From positions 102,001-166,000 of the forward strand of contig NZ_JAHUZE010000004.1 of the NCBI RefSeq assembly GCF_019218265.1: a stretch of 64,000 bases of DNA, in the 5' to 3' direction. Source of the stretch: Maritimibacter dapengensis (GTDB lineage Bacteria > Pseudomonadota > Alphaproteobacteria > Rhodobacterales > Rhodobacteraceae). The notes below the pieces were generated by a model. It made no database searches, was not told where the DNA came from, and saw nothing but the letters and a program-made list of their open reading frames with translations. Of this stretch, positions 1 to 8,500 are shown in pieces (position 1 is the first letter of the stretch; the number at the start of each line of letters is the position of its first letter). The position numbers were made by a program, and so were the translations under genes.

Positions 1-219
1 ATCATGTCGTGGCTGATCAACTTTCAGGTGCTCAACCTTCGTCAGCAATTCGTGGCGCAGGTCTGGTATGGGCTGAACCGGCTGGTCGACCCGGTCTATT
101 CGCGTATCCGGCGGTTCCTCCCGGATATGGGCGGGCTGGATTTGTCGCCAGTCATCGTGCTTCTGGTGCTGTTCGCGATCCGCACGGTGATCCAGAACAA
201 CATGTACAACTTCTACTAG
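1..219 (+). CDS. YggT family membrane protein, C-terminal part (gene enters from left edge)
   Basis: The reading frame is open from the first base and ends at TAG 217-219. About 72 residues remain; the family is usually about 95-100, so the N-terminal membrane helix is outside the window. Visible is the family's LINF..LN.R..FVAQVWYGLNRL..P.Y..IRRFLP signature and a second hydrophobic helix (SPVIVLLVLFAIRTVI). YggT/CCB3 proteins are small inner-membrane proteins; a role in osmotic stress or membrane-complex assembly is proposed in other organisms but not proven. The internal ATG at 4 is not the real start. recQ follows on the same strand after 36 bases. Confidence 0.8.
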   Translation: MMSWLINFQVLNLRQQFVAQVWYGLNRLVDPVYSRIRRFLPDMGGLDLSPVIVLLVLFAIRTVIQNNMYNFY

Positions 220-255
220 CTTGAGATTGGCGGGGCGGCTGGCTAAACCCGGCCC

Positions 256-2322
256 ATGCTTCGTGACCCTGCGCCCCGCGACCTCGACCTCCTCAAATCC
301 GTTTTCGGCTTCGACGCGTTCCGACCCGGTCAGGACGAAATTGTCGCCGCGGTAACGGCGGGCGAAGAGACGCTCTGCATCATGCCGACGGGCGGCGGCA
401 AGTCGCTCTGCTACCAGCTTCCCGCGCTGATGCGCGAAGGCGTGACGCTGGTGATTTCGCCCCTCATTGCCTTGATGCGCGACCAAGTGAGGGCGCTTCG
501 GGCGGCCGGGGTCGAGGCGGGCGCGCTGACGTCGGGCAATACCGAGGATGAAACGGATGCCGTGTTCTCGGCCCTGTCCGAAGGGCGGCTGAAACTCCTT
601 TACATGGCCCCCGAACGGCTTGCGTCCGGCGGCACCGTGAACCTGTTGCGCCGGGCGGGTGTCAGCCTGATCGCCGTTGACGAAGCCCATTGCGTGAGCC
701 AGTGGGGCCACGATTTCCGCCCGGACTACCTTCGGATCGGTGAGCTCAAGGCGGCGCTGGGCGTACCCGTCGCGGCCTTCACCGCGACCGCGGATACCGA
801 GACGCAGGCCGAGATCGCCGGAAAGCTCTTCGGCGGCGCCGAACCACGCACGTTTCTGCGTGGTTTCGACCGACCCAACATCCACCTCGCTTTTGCCGTG
901 AAAGACGGGCCGCGTGGCCAGATCCTCGATTTCGCGGGCGCACGCAAAGGCCGCTCCGGGATCGTTTACGCCGCGACCCGTGCGAAGACCGAAACGCTTG
1001 CGCAGGCGCTTCGCGAGGCGGGGCATGTTGCCGTGGCCTATCACGCGGGCATGGAGCCGGACCAAAGGCGCGAGGTCGAGCGGCGGTTCCAGACCGAGGA
1101 CGGGCTGATCGTGGTCGCCACGGTTGCCTTCGGAATGGGGATCGACAAGCCCGACATCCGCTGGGTCGCCCATGCCGACCTGCCGAAAAGCATCGAAGCC
1201 TATTACCAGGAAATCGGTCGGGCGGGCCGTGACAGCGCGCCTGCGGAAACGCTCACACTTTATGGGCCGGACGATATTCGCCTGCGCCGAAGCCAGATCG
1301 ACGAGGGGTTGGCTCCGCCTGAACGCCGTTCCGCCGATCATGCTCGGCTCAACGCGCTTCTGGGGCTTGCGGAAACCTCTGGATGCCGCCGCCAGAAGCT
1401 CCTCGCGTTTTTCGGAGAAGAGGCCGAGGGATGCGGGAATTGCGATACCTGTGATCGTCCGCCGGAAACCTTCGATGGCACGGTCCACGTCATGAAGGCG
1501 CTCTCTGCGGCGCTGCGCACAGGCGAAAATTTCGGTGCGGGCCACCTGATCGACATACTTTTGGGGAACGAGACCGAAAAGGTCCGGGCGCGCCGACATC
1601 AGGAACTTCCGACATTCGCCGTCGGGCAGGACCTTTCGAAAGGTCAGTGGCAGGCGGTCTTTCGGCAGATGATGGGGCTCGACTTCGTTCGTCCGGACCC
1701 TGAACGCCACGGCGCGCTTCGGGTGACGGAACGTGCGCATCCTGTCTTGAAGGGCGAAGAGGAGGTGATCCTTCGCCGCGACCTCGTATCGAACAAGAAA
1801 TCGCGACCTGCGGTGAAGGCGCTCGTATCCGAGGAAGACGCGCCGCTTCTCTCCGCGCTCAAAGCCAAACGCCGGGCGCTGGCCGAAGCGCAGCGCGTGC
1901 CCGCGTATGTCGTGTTCACCGACCGGACCTTGATCGAGATGGCCGAAGCCCGTCCACAGACACTGGACGATATGGCGCGGATCGGTGGGATCGGGGCGAA
2001 GAAGCTCGATCGGTATGGCACCGCGTTCCTGGGCGTGATCGCCGGGGAAGTCGCTGATATGCATCCGGCCCGAAAACGGCTCGCCGGGAAAGCCTCGGGT
2101 GATCTTTACGACGCGCTTTCGCGTATCGCACTCGACCTTGCGCGGGGCGCGGACGGGACGGAAAAGCCGCTGTCGATGTCGCCCACGCTCCTGCGGCAGA
2201 TCGCCGAGCGGCGACCATCGGACGCGGGGGATCTGGCCCGCATCAAAGGTATGGATGGGCCGCGCATGTCCCGGTTCGGGACGGCCATGCTGGAAGAAAT
2301 AAGGGAGAGAAACGCATGTTGA
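256..2322 (+). CDS. recQ: ATP-dependent DNA helicase RecQ
   Basis: This 688-residue protein has full RecQ architecture. Walker A TGGGKS is at residues 45-50 and the DEAH box at 142-145, followed by the RecQ SQWGHDFRPDY aromatic-rich loop. The second helicase lobe contains the QEIGRAGRD arginine-finger motif, and zinc-binding cysteines lie at about 376, 393, 396 and 399. After the winged-helix region come two HRDC-like helical repeats (roughly residues 530-600 and 615-685), each with an RI.G(I/M).(A/G) core. RecQ unwinds DNA 3' to 5' in recombination-fork repair. Its stop overlaps the yaaA start, which suggests one transcript. No LexA box was seen upstream. Confidence 0.95.
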   Translation: MLRDPAPRDLDLLKSVFGFDAFRPGQDEIVAAVTAGEETLCIMPTGGGKSLCYQLPALMREGVTLVISPLIALMRDQVRALRAAGVEAGALTSGNTEDETDAVFSALSEGRLKLLYMAPERLASGGTVNLLRRAGVSLIAVDEAHCVSQWGHDFRPDYLRIGELKAALGVPVAAFTATADTETQAEIAGKLFGGAEPRTFLRGFDRPNIHLAFAVKDGPRGQILDFAGARKGRSGIVYAATRAKTETLAQALREAGHVAVAYHAGMEPDQRREVERRFQTEDGLIVVATVAFGMGIDKPDIRWVAHADLPKSIEAYYQEIGRAGRDSAPAETLTLYGPDDIRLRRSQIDEGLAPPERRSADHARLNALLGLAETSGCRRQKLLAFFGEEAEGCGNCDTCDRPPETFDGTVHVMKALSAALRTGENFGAGHLIDILLGNETEKVRARRHQELPTFAVGQDLSKGQWQAVFRQMMGLDFVRPDPERHGALRVTERAHPVLKGEEEVILRRDLVSNKKSRPAVKALVSEEDAPLLSALKAKRRALAEAQRVPAYVVFTDRTLIEMAEARPQTLDDMARIGGIGAKKLDRYGTAFLGVIAGEVADMHPARKRLAGKASGDLYDALSRIALDLARGADGTEKPLSMSPTLLRQIAERRPSDAGDLARIKGMDGPRMSRFGTAMLEEIRERNAC

Positions 2323-3089
2323 TCGTGGTGTCCCCCGCCAAGAAGCTGAACGAAACCGCGCCGTCCACGACCGGCGGTACCGAGCCATACTTTGCGGACG
2401 AAACCGCGAAACTGGTCGCCACCGCGCGACGGTTGAAGGCGGGCGATCTGATGAAGCTCATGCATATCTCGGAGAACCTCGGGAAACTGAACGCCGCGCG
2501 TTTCGCTGGTTTCGGTGAGGCCGAGGTGAAGCAGGCAATCGAGTTGTTCGACGGCGATACTTATACCGGGTTCGATGCGGCAAGCCTTGACCCGGATGCG
2601 ATGGATTACGCGCAGGATCACCTGCGTATCCTGTCGGGGCTATACGGTCTGTTGCGACCCCGCGACCTGATCGCGCCGCATCGGCTTGAAATGGGCACCC
2701 GGCTCAAGACGCGTCGTGGCGGGTCGCTTTACGATTTCTGGGGCGACCGGGTTGCGAAACGTCTGAATGAAGAAGCCGGGGCGCTGGGCACCAAGACGCT
2801 CGTGAATTGCGCCTCGGTCGAGTATTTCACGGCGGCGGATCGCAAGGCTCTCAAGCTCGAGGTCGTGACGCCGAAATTCTTCGAGACGAAGAACGGCGAA
2901 CCCCGGATCGTGAGTTTCTACGCCAAGCAGGCGCGGGGAGCGATGGCGCGGTTCGTCTGTGAAAATCGGTTGACCGAGCCTGCCGATCTCGCCGCGTTCA
3001 CCGCAGGGGGCTACGAATACCAACCGGAATTGAGCAGCCCGTCCGAGCCGGTTTTCCTGAGGGGCGAGTTGGCTCAGGACGCCGCCTGA
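2316..3089 (+). CDS. yaaA: Peroxide stress protein YaaA (DUF328/UPF0246)
   Basis: The 257-residue protein starts with the family signature MLIVVSPAKKLNE and has the conserved GLYGLLRPRDLI.P.RLEMG block near residues 108-130, with the usual family length. In E. coli, YaaA lowers free intracellular iron and limits Fenton damage during H2O2 stress, and binds DNA. It is cytoplasmic. The ATG lies inside the last codons of recQ (7-base overlap), so translation is probably coupled. It is convergent with the histidine kinase gene, overlapping it tail to tail by 16 bases. Confidence 0.93.
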   Translation: MLIVVSPAKKLNETAPSTTGGTEPYFADETAKLVATARRLKAGDLMKLMHISENLGKLNAARFAGFGEAEVKQAIELFDGDTYTGFDAASLDPDAMDYAQDHLRILSGLYGLLRPRDLIAPHRLEMGTRLKTRRGGSLYDFWGDRVAKRLNEEAGALGTKTLVNCASVEYFTAADRKALKLEVVTPKFFETKNGEPRIVSFYAKQARGAMARFVCENRLTEPADLAAFTAGGYEYQPELSSPSEPVFLRGELAQDAA

Positions 3090-5389
3090 GCGGCCTCGTC
3101 TGGGGCAAGAGCAATCGCCGGCCTCGCGGCGCTTGGGCAGTTTTCCTGAAGTTCCGCCAAAATGCGATCTTTCGGAAACGGCTTCGTCAGGTGGGCGTCC
3201 AGCCCGTGTTGCATGATGTCCGTGCTGTCTCCGGCCATCGCATGAGCGGTCAGGGCAACGATGCGTGTCCGGGGAATGCCTTCGGCCTGTTCGAAGTCAC
3301 GGATCGCGCGGGTGGCCTCTTTACCGTCCATTCCCGGCATTGAAATATCCATGAAAACGATATCAGGCCTGTGGGTGCGAAAACGCGTCACTGCTGACTC
3401 GCCGTCATGGGCGTAGATCAGGTCGATATCGCAGGATTTGACCAGCTTTGAGAACACGAACCGATTGGTCTTGTTGTCTTCGGCCAGCAGCACGCGCATC
3501 TGGCGCAGCTCAGGTTCCTTGGGTTCGGCGCTGTCCGGGCTGCTATCCTGGGCAAGAACGGCGGCGTCGATCGCGGAGGCGAGGTCCCGATCCGCACGGG
3601 CCTCGCGCTCGGCGGCTTCGACGAAGGGGCGGGCGATGTCGTCCGCTGGTTCCTCGACAATCTCCGATATCGGCGCATCGTCGTCCCGCTGCTCTGATCG
3701 GCGAGAGTGGAAGCCGGGCATGGCGGGTTCGGGCAGGCCGCACAGGATTTCCAGAAGGGCCGGACGGGAGTGGGGTTTGTGCAGGATGCGGCCATCAGGG
3801 CTTTCGGGAAGCAATGGCAGCATGGGGTCGGCCACCGTGACGACCGGTGCGGGCGCCGCGCGGCACAGCGCCTCTTCTTGACTGGCGCAGATGCGCTGGT
3901 CCACGAAAATCGCCTGAACCCCATCCGCCCGCGCCAAGCCTTCGTCTGCGGTCTCGGCGGTGCTCACGGCGATCCCAAGGGCGATCAGCCGCTTCTCCAG
4001 GATCGAGCGGTTCAAACCGTCGGACATCACCAGGAGCACACGAGCGATCCAGCCCGGAACCGGGGGCGTCTCTTCCTCTTCGACCATCGGGAAGCTGAGC
4101 GATATGCCGAAGCAGGAGCCGACGCCGGGTTCGCTTTCGACCCAGATCTCTCCTCCCATCAGTTCCACCAGTTGACGCGTGATGGCCAAGCCCAGGCCCG
4201 TGCCCTCGAACGAGCGGTTGCGCTCATCCTCGACCTGGCTGAACTCGCCGAACACATGGGCCTGCATATCGCTTGAGATGCCGATGCCGGTATCCTCCAC
4301 GGCGATGTGGACGTGATGCCGAATGCCGTCCGGAACGCCCAGAACGCGCACCAGCACGTGGCCTTCGGTCGTGAACTTCACGGCGTTTCCGATGAGGTTG
4401 GTCAGGATCTGTCTCATCCGGACCGGATCGCCTTCGTACCGTGTGGGCAGGAACATGTCGTAATCGAGGTTGATCCTGAGGCCCTTCTCGCGGACCGAGG
4501 GCATCAGGAGCGCGATAACGTCGAGGATGGTTCGTTCGAGGTCGAAGGGCTCGACATGCAGGTCCATCTTCGAGGCCTCGATCTTCAAGTAGTCCAGAAC
4601 ATCATTGATGATCGTGAGGAGCGCGCGGCCAGACGAGCGGATGGTGTCGACATAAGTCGAAAGCTCTTCGTCCAGCTCGTGTTCGGCCATCAAGTCGGCC
4701 ATGCCCACGACGCCGTTCATCGGTGTGCGGATTTCGTGCGACATGTTCGCAAGGAAAGCCGACTTCGCGCGGTTCGCGGCTTCGGCCCTGTCGCGGGCGT
4801 CGCGCAGAAGCGTTTGCCTGCGGATGGAACGCGTGATGTCCATGCCCATCGACACCGTGTCTCCGCCCGGTGCGCGGCGGTCCACAAGTCGCACGCTGGC
4901 CCCGTTCCAGAGCCGGATTTCCCGTGGTTCCGGCGCGTCGCACCGCCACCGTTCGAGCATCCAGTCGCGCCACTCCGGCGCGGACCGCTCGCCTATATCC
5001 ACGACGCCTTCGGAAAGGGCGGCTTCGACGATCTCCTCATAAAACGCCCCGGGTCGAATGCACTCCAACCCGTCGAAGGGTGCGAGGTAAGCCGGGTTCG
5101 CGACGACCAGCCGGCTTTCGGAATCGAAGACCGCGAACCCATCCTGTATCGTTTGGATCGAAGACCAGAGCCGCCGCTTGGCGATGTCCACCTCGTGATT
5201 GACCCGCTCGAGATTGCCGCGCACTTCCACGACTTCTTCCCGTGTCTCGACAAGGTCCTCGGACAAGGTGATCGCGTGCCGCGATAGCATTCTGTTCGCG
5301 GCCGACAATTCTGCCTCTTTCTGCGCAAGACGCCGTTCCGCGGCCATCCGGGCGCGGCGTTCTTCGGTCAACAGGTCATCTGTCGGCAT
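3074..5389 (-). CDS. Soluble hybrid sensor histidine kinase (PAS, HisKA, HATPase, two receiver-type domains)
   Basis: This protein of about 771 residues shows no transmembrane segment. The order is an N-terminal coiled coil (about 5-75), a PAS-like domain (about 80-200), HisKA with phospho-acceptor His218 in NMSHEIRTPMNG, an HATPase with N (NLIGNAVKFT) and G (DTGIGI, GTGLGLAI) boxes, a receiver-like domain and a C-terminal receiver with Asp681 in FMDISMPGMDG. The middle receiver-like domain has VMSD where the acidic pair should be, though VDQR and HKP remain. The start at 5389 is chosen because AGGAG precedes it; an upstream in-frame ATG at 5503 lacks support. The signal sensed and the partner regulator are unknown. 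It diverges from the alpha-2-macroglobulin gene. Confidence 0.88.
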   Translation of the reverse strand: MPTDDLLTEERRARMAAERRLAQKEAELSAANRMLSRHAITLSEDLVETREEVVEVRGNLERVNHEVDIAKRRLWSSIQTIQDGFAVFDSESRLVVANPAYLAPFDGLECIRPGAFYEEIVEAALSEGVVDIGERSAPEWRDWMLERWRCDAPEPREIRLWNGASVRLVDRRAPGGDTVSMGMDITRSIRRQTLLRDARDRAEAANRAKSAFLANMSHEIRTPMNGVVGMADLMAEHELDEELSTYVDTIRSSGRALLTIINDVLDYLKIEASKMDLHVEPFDLERTILDVIALLMPSVREKGLRINLDYDMFLPTRYEGDPVRMRQILTNLIGNAVKFTTEGHVLVRVLGVPDGIRHHVHIAVEDTGIGISSDMQAHVFGEFSQVEDERNRSFEGTGLGLAITRQLVELMGGEIWVESEPGVGSCFGISLSFPMVEEEETPPVPGWIARVLLVMSDGLNRSILEKRLIALGIAVSTAETADEGLARADGVQAIFVDQRICASQEEALCRAAPAPVVTVADPMLPLLPESPDGRILHKPHSRPALLEILCGLPEPAMPGFHSRRSEQRDDDAPISEIVEEPADDIARPFVEAAEREARADRDLASAIDAAVLAQDSSPDSAEPKEPELRQMRVLLAEDNKTNRFVFSKLVKSCDIDLIYAHDGESAVTRFRTHRPDIVFMDISMPGMDGKEATRAIRDFEQAEGIPRTRIVALTAHAMAGDSTDIMQHGLDAHLTKPFPKDRILAELQENCPSAARPAIALAPDEAAQAAS

Positions 5390-5528
5390 CGTGTGCTCCT
5401 GTCTTCGGTTTTTCCGACCATCCCCGAACAAGGTGAACGCGGGCTTAACGGATGCAGGCCCGAGGTGGGAATCGTTGCCAGCCCGAACCCTTCGGTGCAG
5501 CATGAGAGGGGCACAGGAGGATGGTCAG

Positions 5529-8500
5529 ATGAGAAAATTACTGGTTTTCATTGCGGTATTCGGCGGCTTGGCGACGTCGGCGATGTCACAGGACCTTGTT
5601 CCGGACCGGAGACTGATCCTGAACCGGAACGTCGATTTCTACGGTTCGGACCTGCAATCCATCTTCGATACGACGCTCGAACAATGCGAATCGGCCTGCC
5701 TGTCGCAATCAGCCTGTTCCGCGATGACCTTCAACACGCGCAATGCCTCCTGTTTCCTGAAGCGCGAAGTGTCGGACCGCGTTGCCTACGACGGTGCATT
5801 CTCGGGCGAAGTGGTCGAAACGGACCCCGCCATTCTCGAAACAGCCGAGACCCGCGCGGATGAGTTGCGCGGTTTTCTGCGGGCCGCCGATTTCGATGCC
5901 GCAAAACGACGTGCCGAAGGTCTGACGAACGAGTTCGTGGCGGGGGGATGGGACCGCGACAACCTTGCCGATCTCGCGCTGGAGGCTGAGCGGAGTGCGA
6001 ACTTCATCGGCGCGATGCGTTATTGGGGCGCTGCGACGGTCGTCGGGGACAATGGTGGCGACTGGTCGGAATACGGTCGCCTCGCACTGGCCGCCGGGAA
6101 CGTCACCGATGACCGAAGCGAAAAGCGGAACCTCATGGCAGTCGCACTCGAGGCGTCCATCGCCGGATACCTGCGCCTCGAAAACCCCGGTCAGAGGGCG
6201 AATACCCTTCTGACGATGGCGCAGGCGCTGGAAAACCTCGGCCGTGGGCGCGAGACGGTGCCGGCGCTTCGGCTTGCGAACGAGATCGCGCCGCGTGACG
6301 ACATTGCAGAAGCGCTCGATCGCGCCATCGGCATGTTCGGCTTTCGTGTGACCGAAACCGAAGTCACGTCCGACAACGTGCAGCCCGCGATCTGCGCGAC
6401 CTTCTCGGAACCGCTCATCCAAACCGGCCACGACTATGCCGATTTCGTTCAGTCGGACACCTCGGGTCTGGCCGTTGAAGCCTCCGGCGATCAGCTTTGT
6501 ATCAAAGGCGTCGAGCATGGAGGCCGCTATTCCATAACGCTCCGTTCGGGGCTGCCGTCCGGGTCGGGCGAGGAACTTGCGCAGCCTGTGCAGATCACCC
6601 AATACGTACGCGACCGGTCCCCCGCCGTTCATTTTCCCGGGCAGGCCTATGTCCTTCCGGCAACCGAGAATGCAGGGCTGCCGATCGTCGCCGTGAACAC
6701 CGACGAAGTCGCGCTGTCGCTTCTGCGCATTTCGGACCGCAACCTGATACGCACGTTGCAGGAAAACGTGCTGGGCCGGAACTTCGATCAGTGGCAGGCG
6801 CGATACCTGACCGACCAGATGGCCGAAGAAGTCTGGACGGGGAAGGGCGTGGTCGCTTCGGAACTGAACCGCGATGTCACCACTCGACTGCCCATTGGCG
6901 AAGCGATTGCCGATCAGCCACCGGGCATCTACGCGCTTCAGGCTTCGGTGCCCGGAGCGGACCCCTACGCCAGCCCGCCTGCGGTGCAATGGTTCGTGAT
7001 TTCCGACATCGGGCTATCGTCGCTGTGGGGGGCGGACGGTGTTCACGTGTTCGCGCGGTCGCTCGCAAGCGCCGAACCGATGGCGGGCGCGGAGGTCGAC
7101 CTGCTCAATACCGCGAATGACGTGCTTGCGACCCTGACCACAGATGACATGGGATACGCGCACTTCGGCGCGTCGCTTGCGGCCGGTCAGGGGTCGTCCG
7201 CCCCCGCAATGCTCGTGGTGCGACAGGGTGAGGACGATATGGTCTATCTCTCGCTGAAGGGGCCGGAGTTCGACCTCTCGGACCGTGGGGTCGAAGGTCA
7301 TCCCGCAGCGCCCCCTATCGACCTGTTCGTGACGACCGACCGGGGCGCCTATCGCGCGGGCGAGACCATATATGCCACGGCGCTCGCAAGGGATGGGGAA
7401 GCGGAGGCGATAGAAAACCTGCCGATCACCGCGATCCTGACACGCCCTGACGGGGTGGAATACACGCGCGACCTGTCGACCGGGTCCGTCGCTGGTGGAC
7501 ATGTCTTCGACCTGCCGGTCGGGGGCAACGCACCGCGCGGCACGTGGCGGATTGATTTTCATGCGGACCCCGAAGCACCTGCGTTGGCATCGACGACACT
7601 CCTGGTCGAGGATTTTCTGCCGGAGCGGATCGACTTCGACCTGACCCTGCCCGAGGGCCCACTCTCGCTGGACAGCGCGCCACAGATGTCGGTGGATGCG
7701 CGCTATCTGTTCGGTGCGCCGGGTGCGGACCTGCCCTATGAAGGCGACATCCGCTTGACGCCGGTGACGCAAATCGAGAGCCTGCCCGGCTACCGCTTTG
7801 GTCTGTGGCAGGACACGCCTCGCCCTCAATTCGGCTCCATCGTTTCGGGGCGCACGGACGGGGAAGGACTTGCGCAGGTGCCGCTGAGTTTTCCCGAAAT
7901 CGAGTCTGCCGGTCGTCCACTTCTCGCCGATGTCACACTTCGCGTGAAAGAGGGATCGGGCCGCCCCGTCGAACGCTCGATCTCGCGCGCGGTCAGCGCA
8001 GGCGGTATGATGATCGGGATCAAGCCTGCCTTCGACGGCGAATTGCCCGAGAACAGCGAGGCGGTGTTCGATCTGGTCGCGCTCGCCGAGGATATGGCGG
8101 AAGTGCCGATGGAGGTCTCGTGGACGTTGAACCGCGTCACCACCCGGTATCAATGGTATTCGCGCGACGGGTATTGGGATTGGGAGCCGATCACCACCCG
8201 TTCGCGGGTCGATGGCGGTGCGCTGTCGCTCGATGGTCCGACGCGGGTGTCCGCGCCTGTGGAATGGGGGCGCTATGAGCTTGTTGTGAACCGCGAGGGC
8301 GGTGCCCACCTCGCGTCGTCGGTGGATTTCTACGCGGGCTGGTATGTGCCGGCCGACGTGTCCGAAACGCCCGATATGCTCGAAGTTTCGCTCGACGCTC
8401 AAGAATACGCGGTGGGAGACACGGCGCGGCTCAGGATCGTTCCGCGTGAGCCGGGCAAGGCGATGGTGACCGTCATGTCGAACAGATTGATCGACATGGT

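Noticed and set aside
5199-5528. Extended N-terminus for the alpha-2-macroglobulin gene
   Set aside because: The frame is open upstream, but it would overlap the divergent kinase start; AGGAGG and a signal peptide fix the start at 5529.
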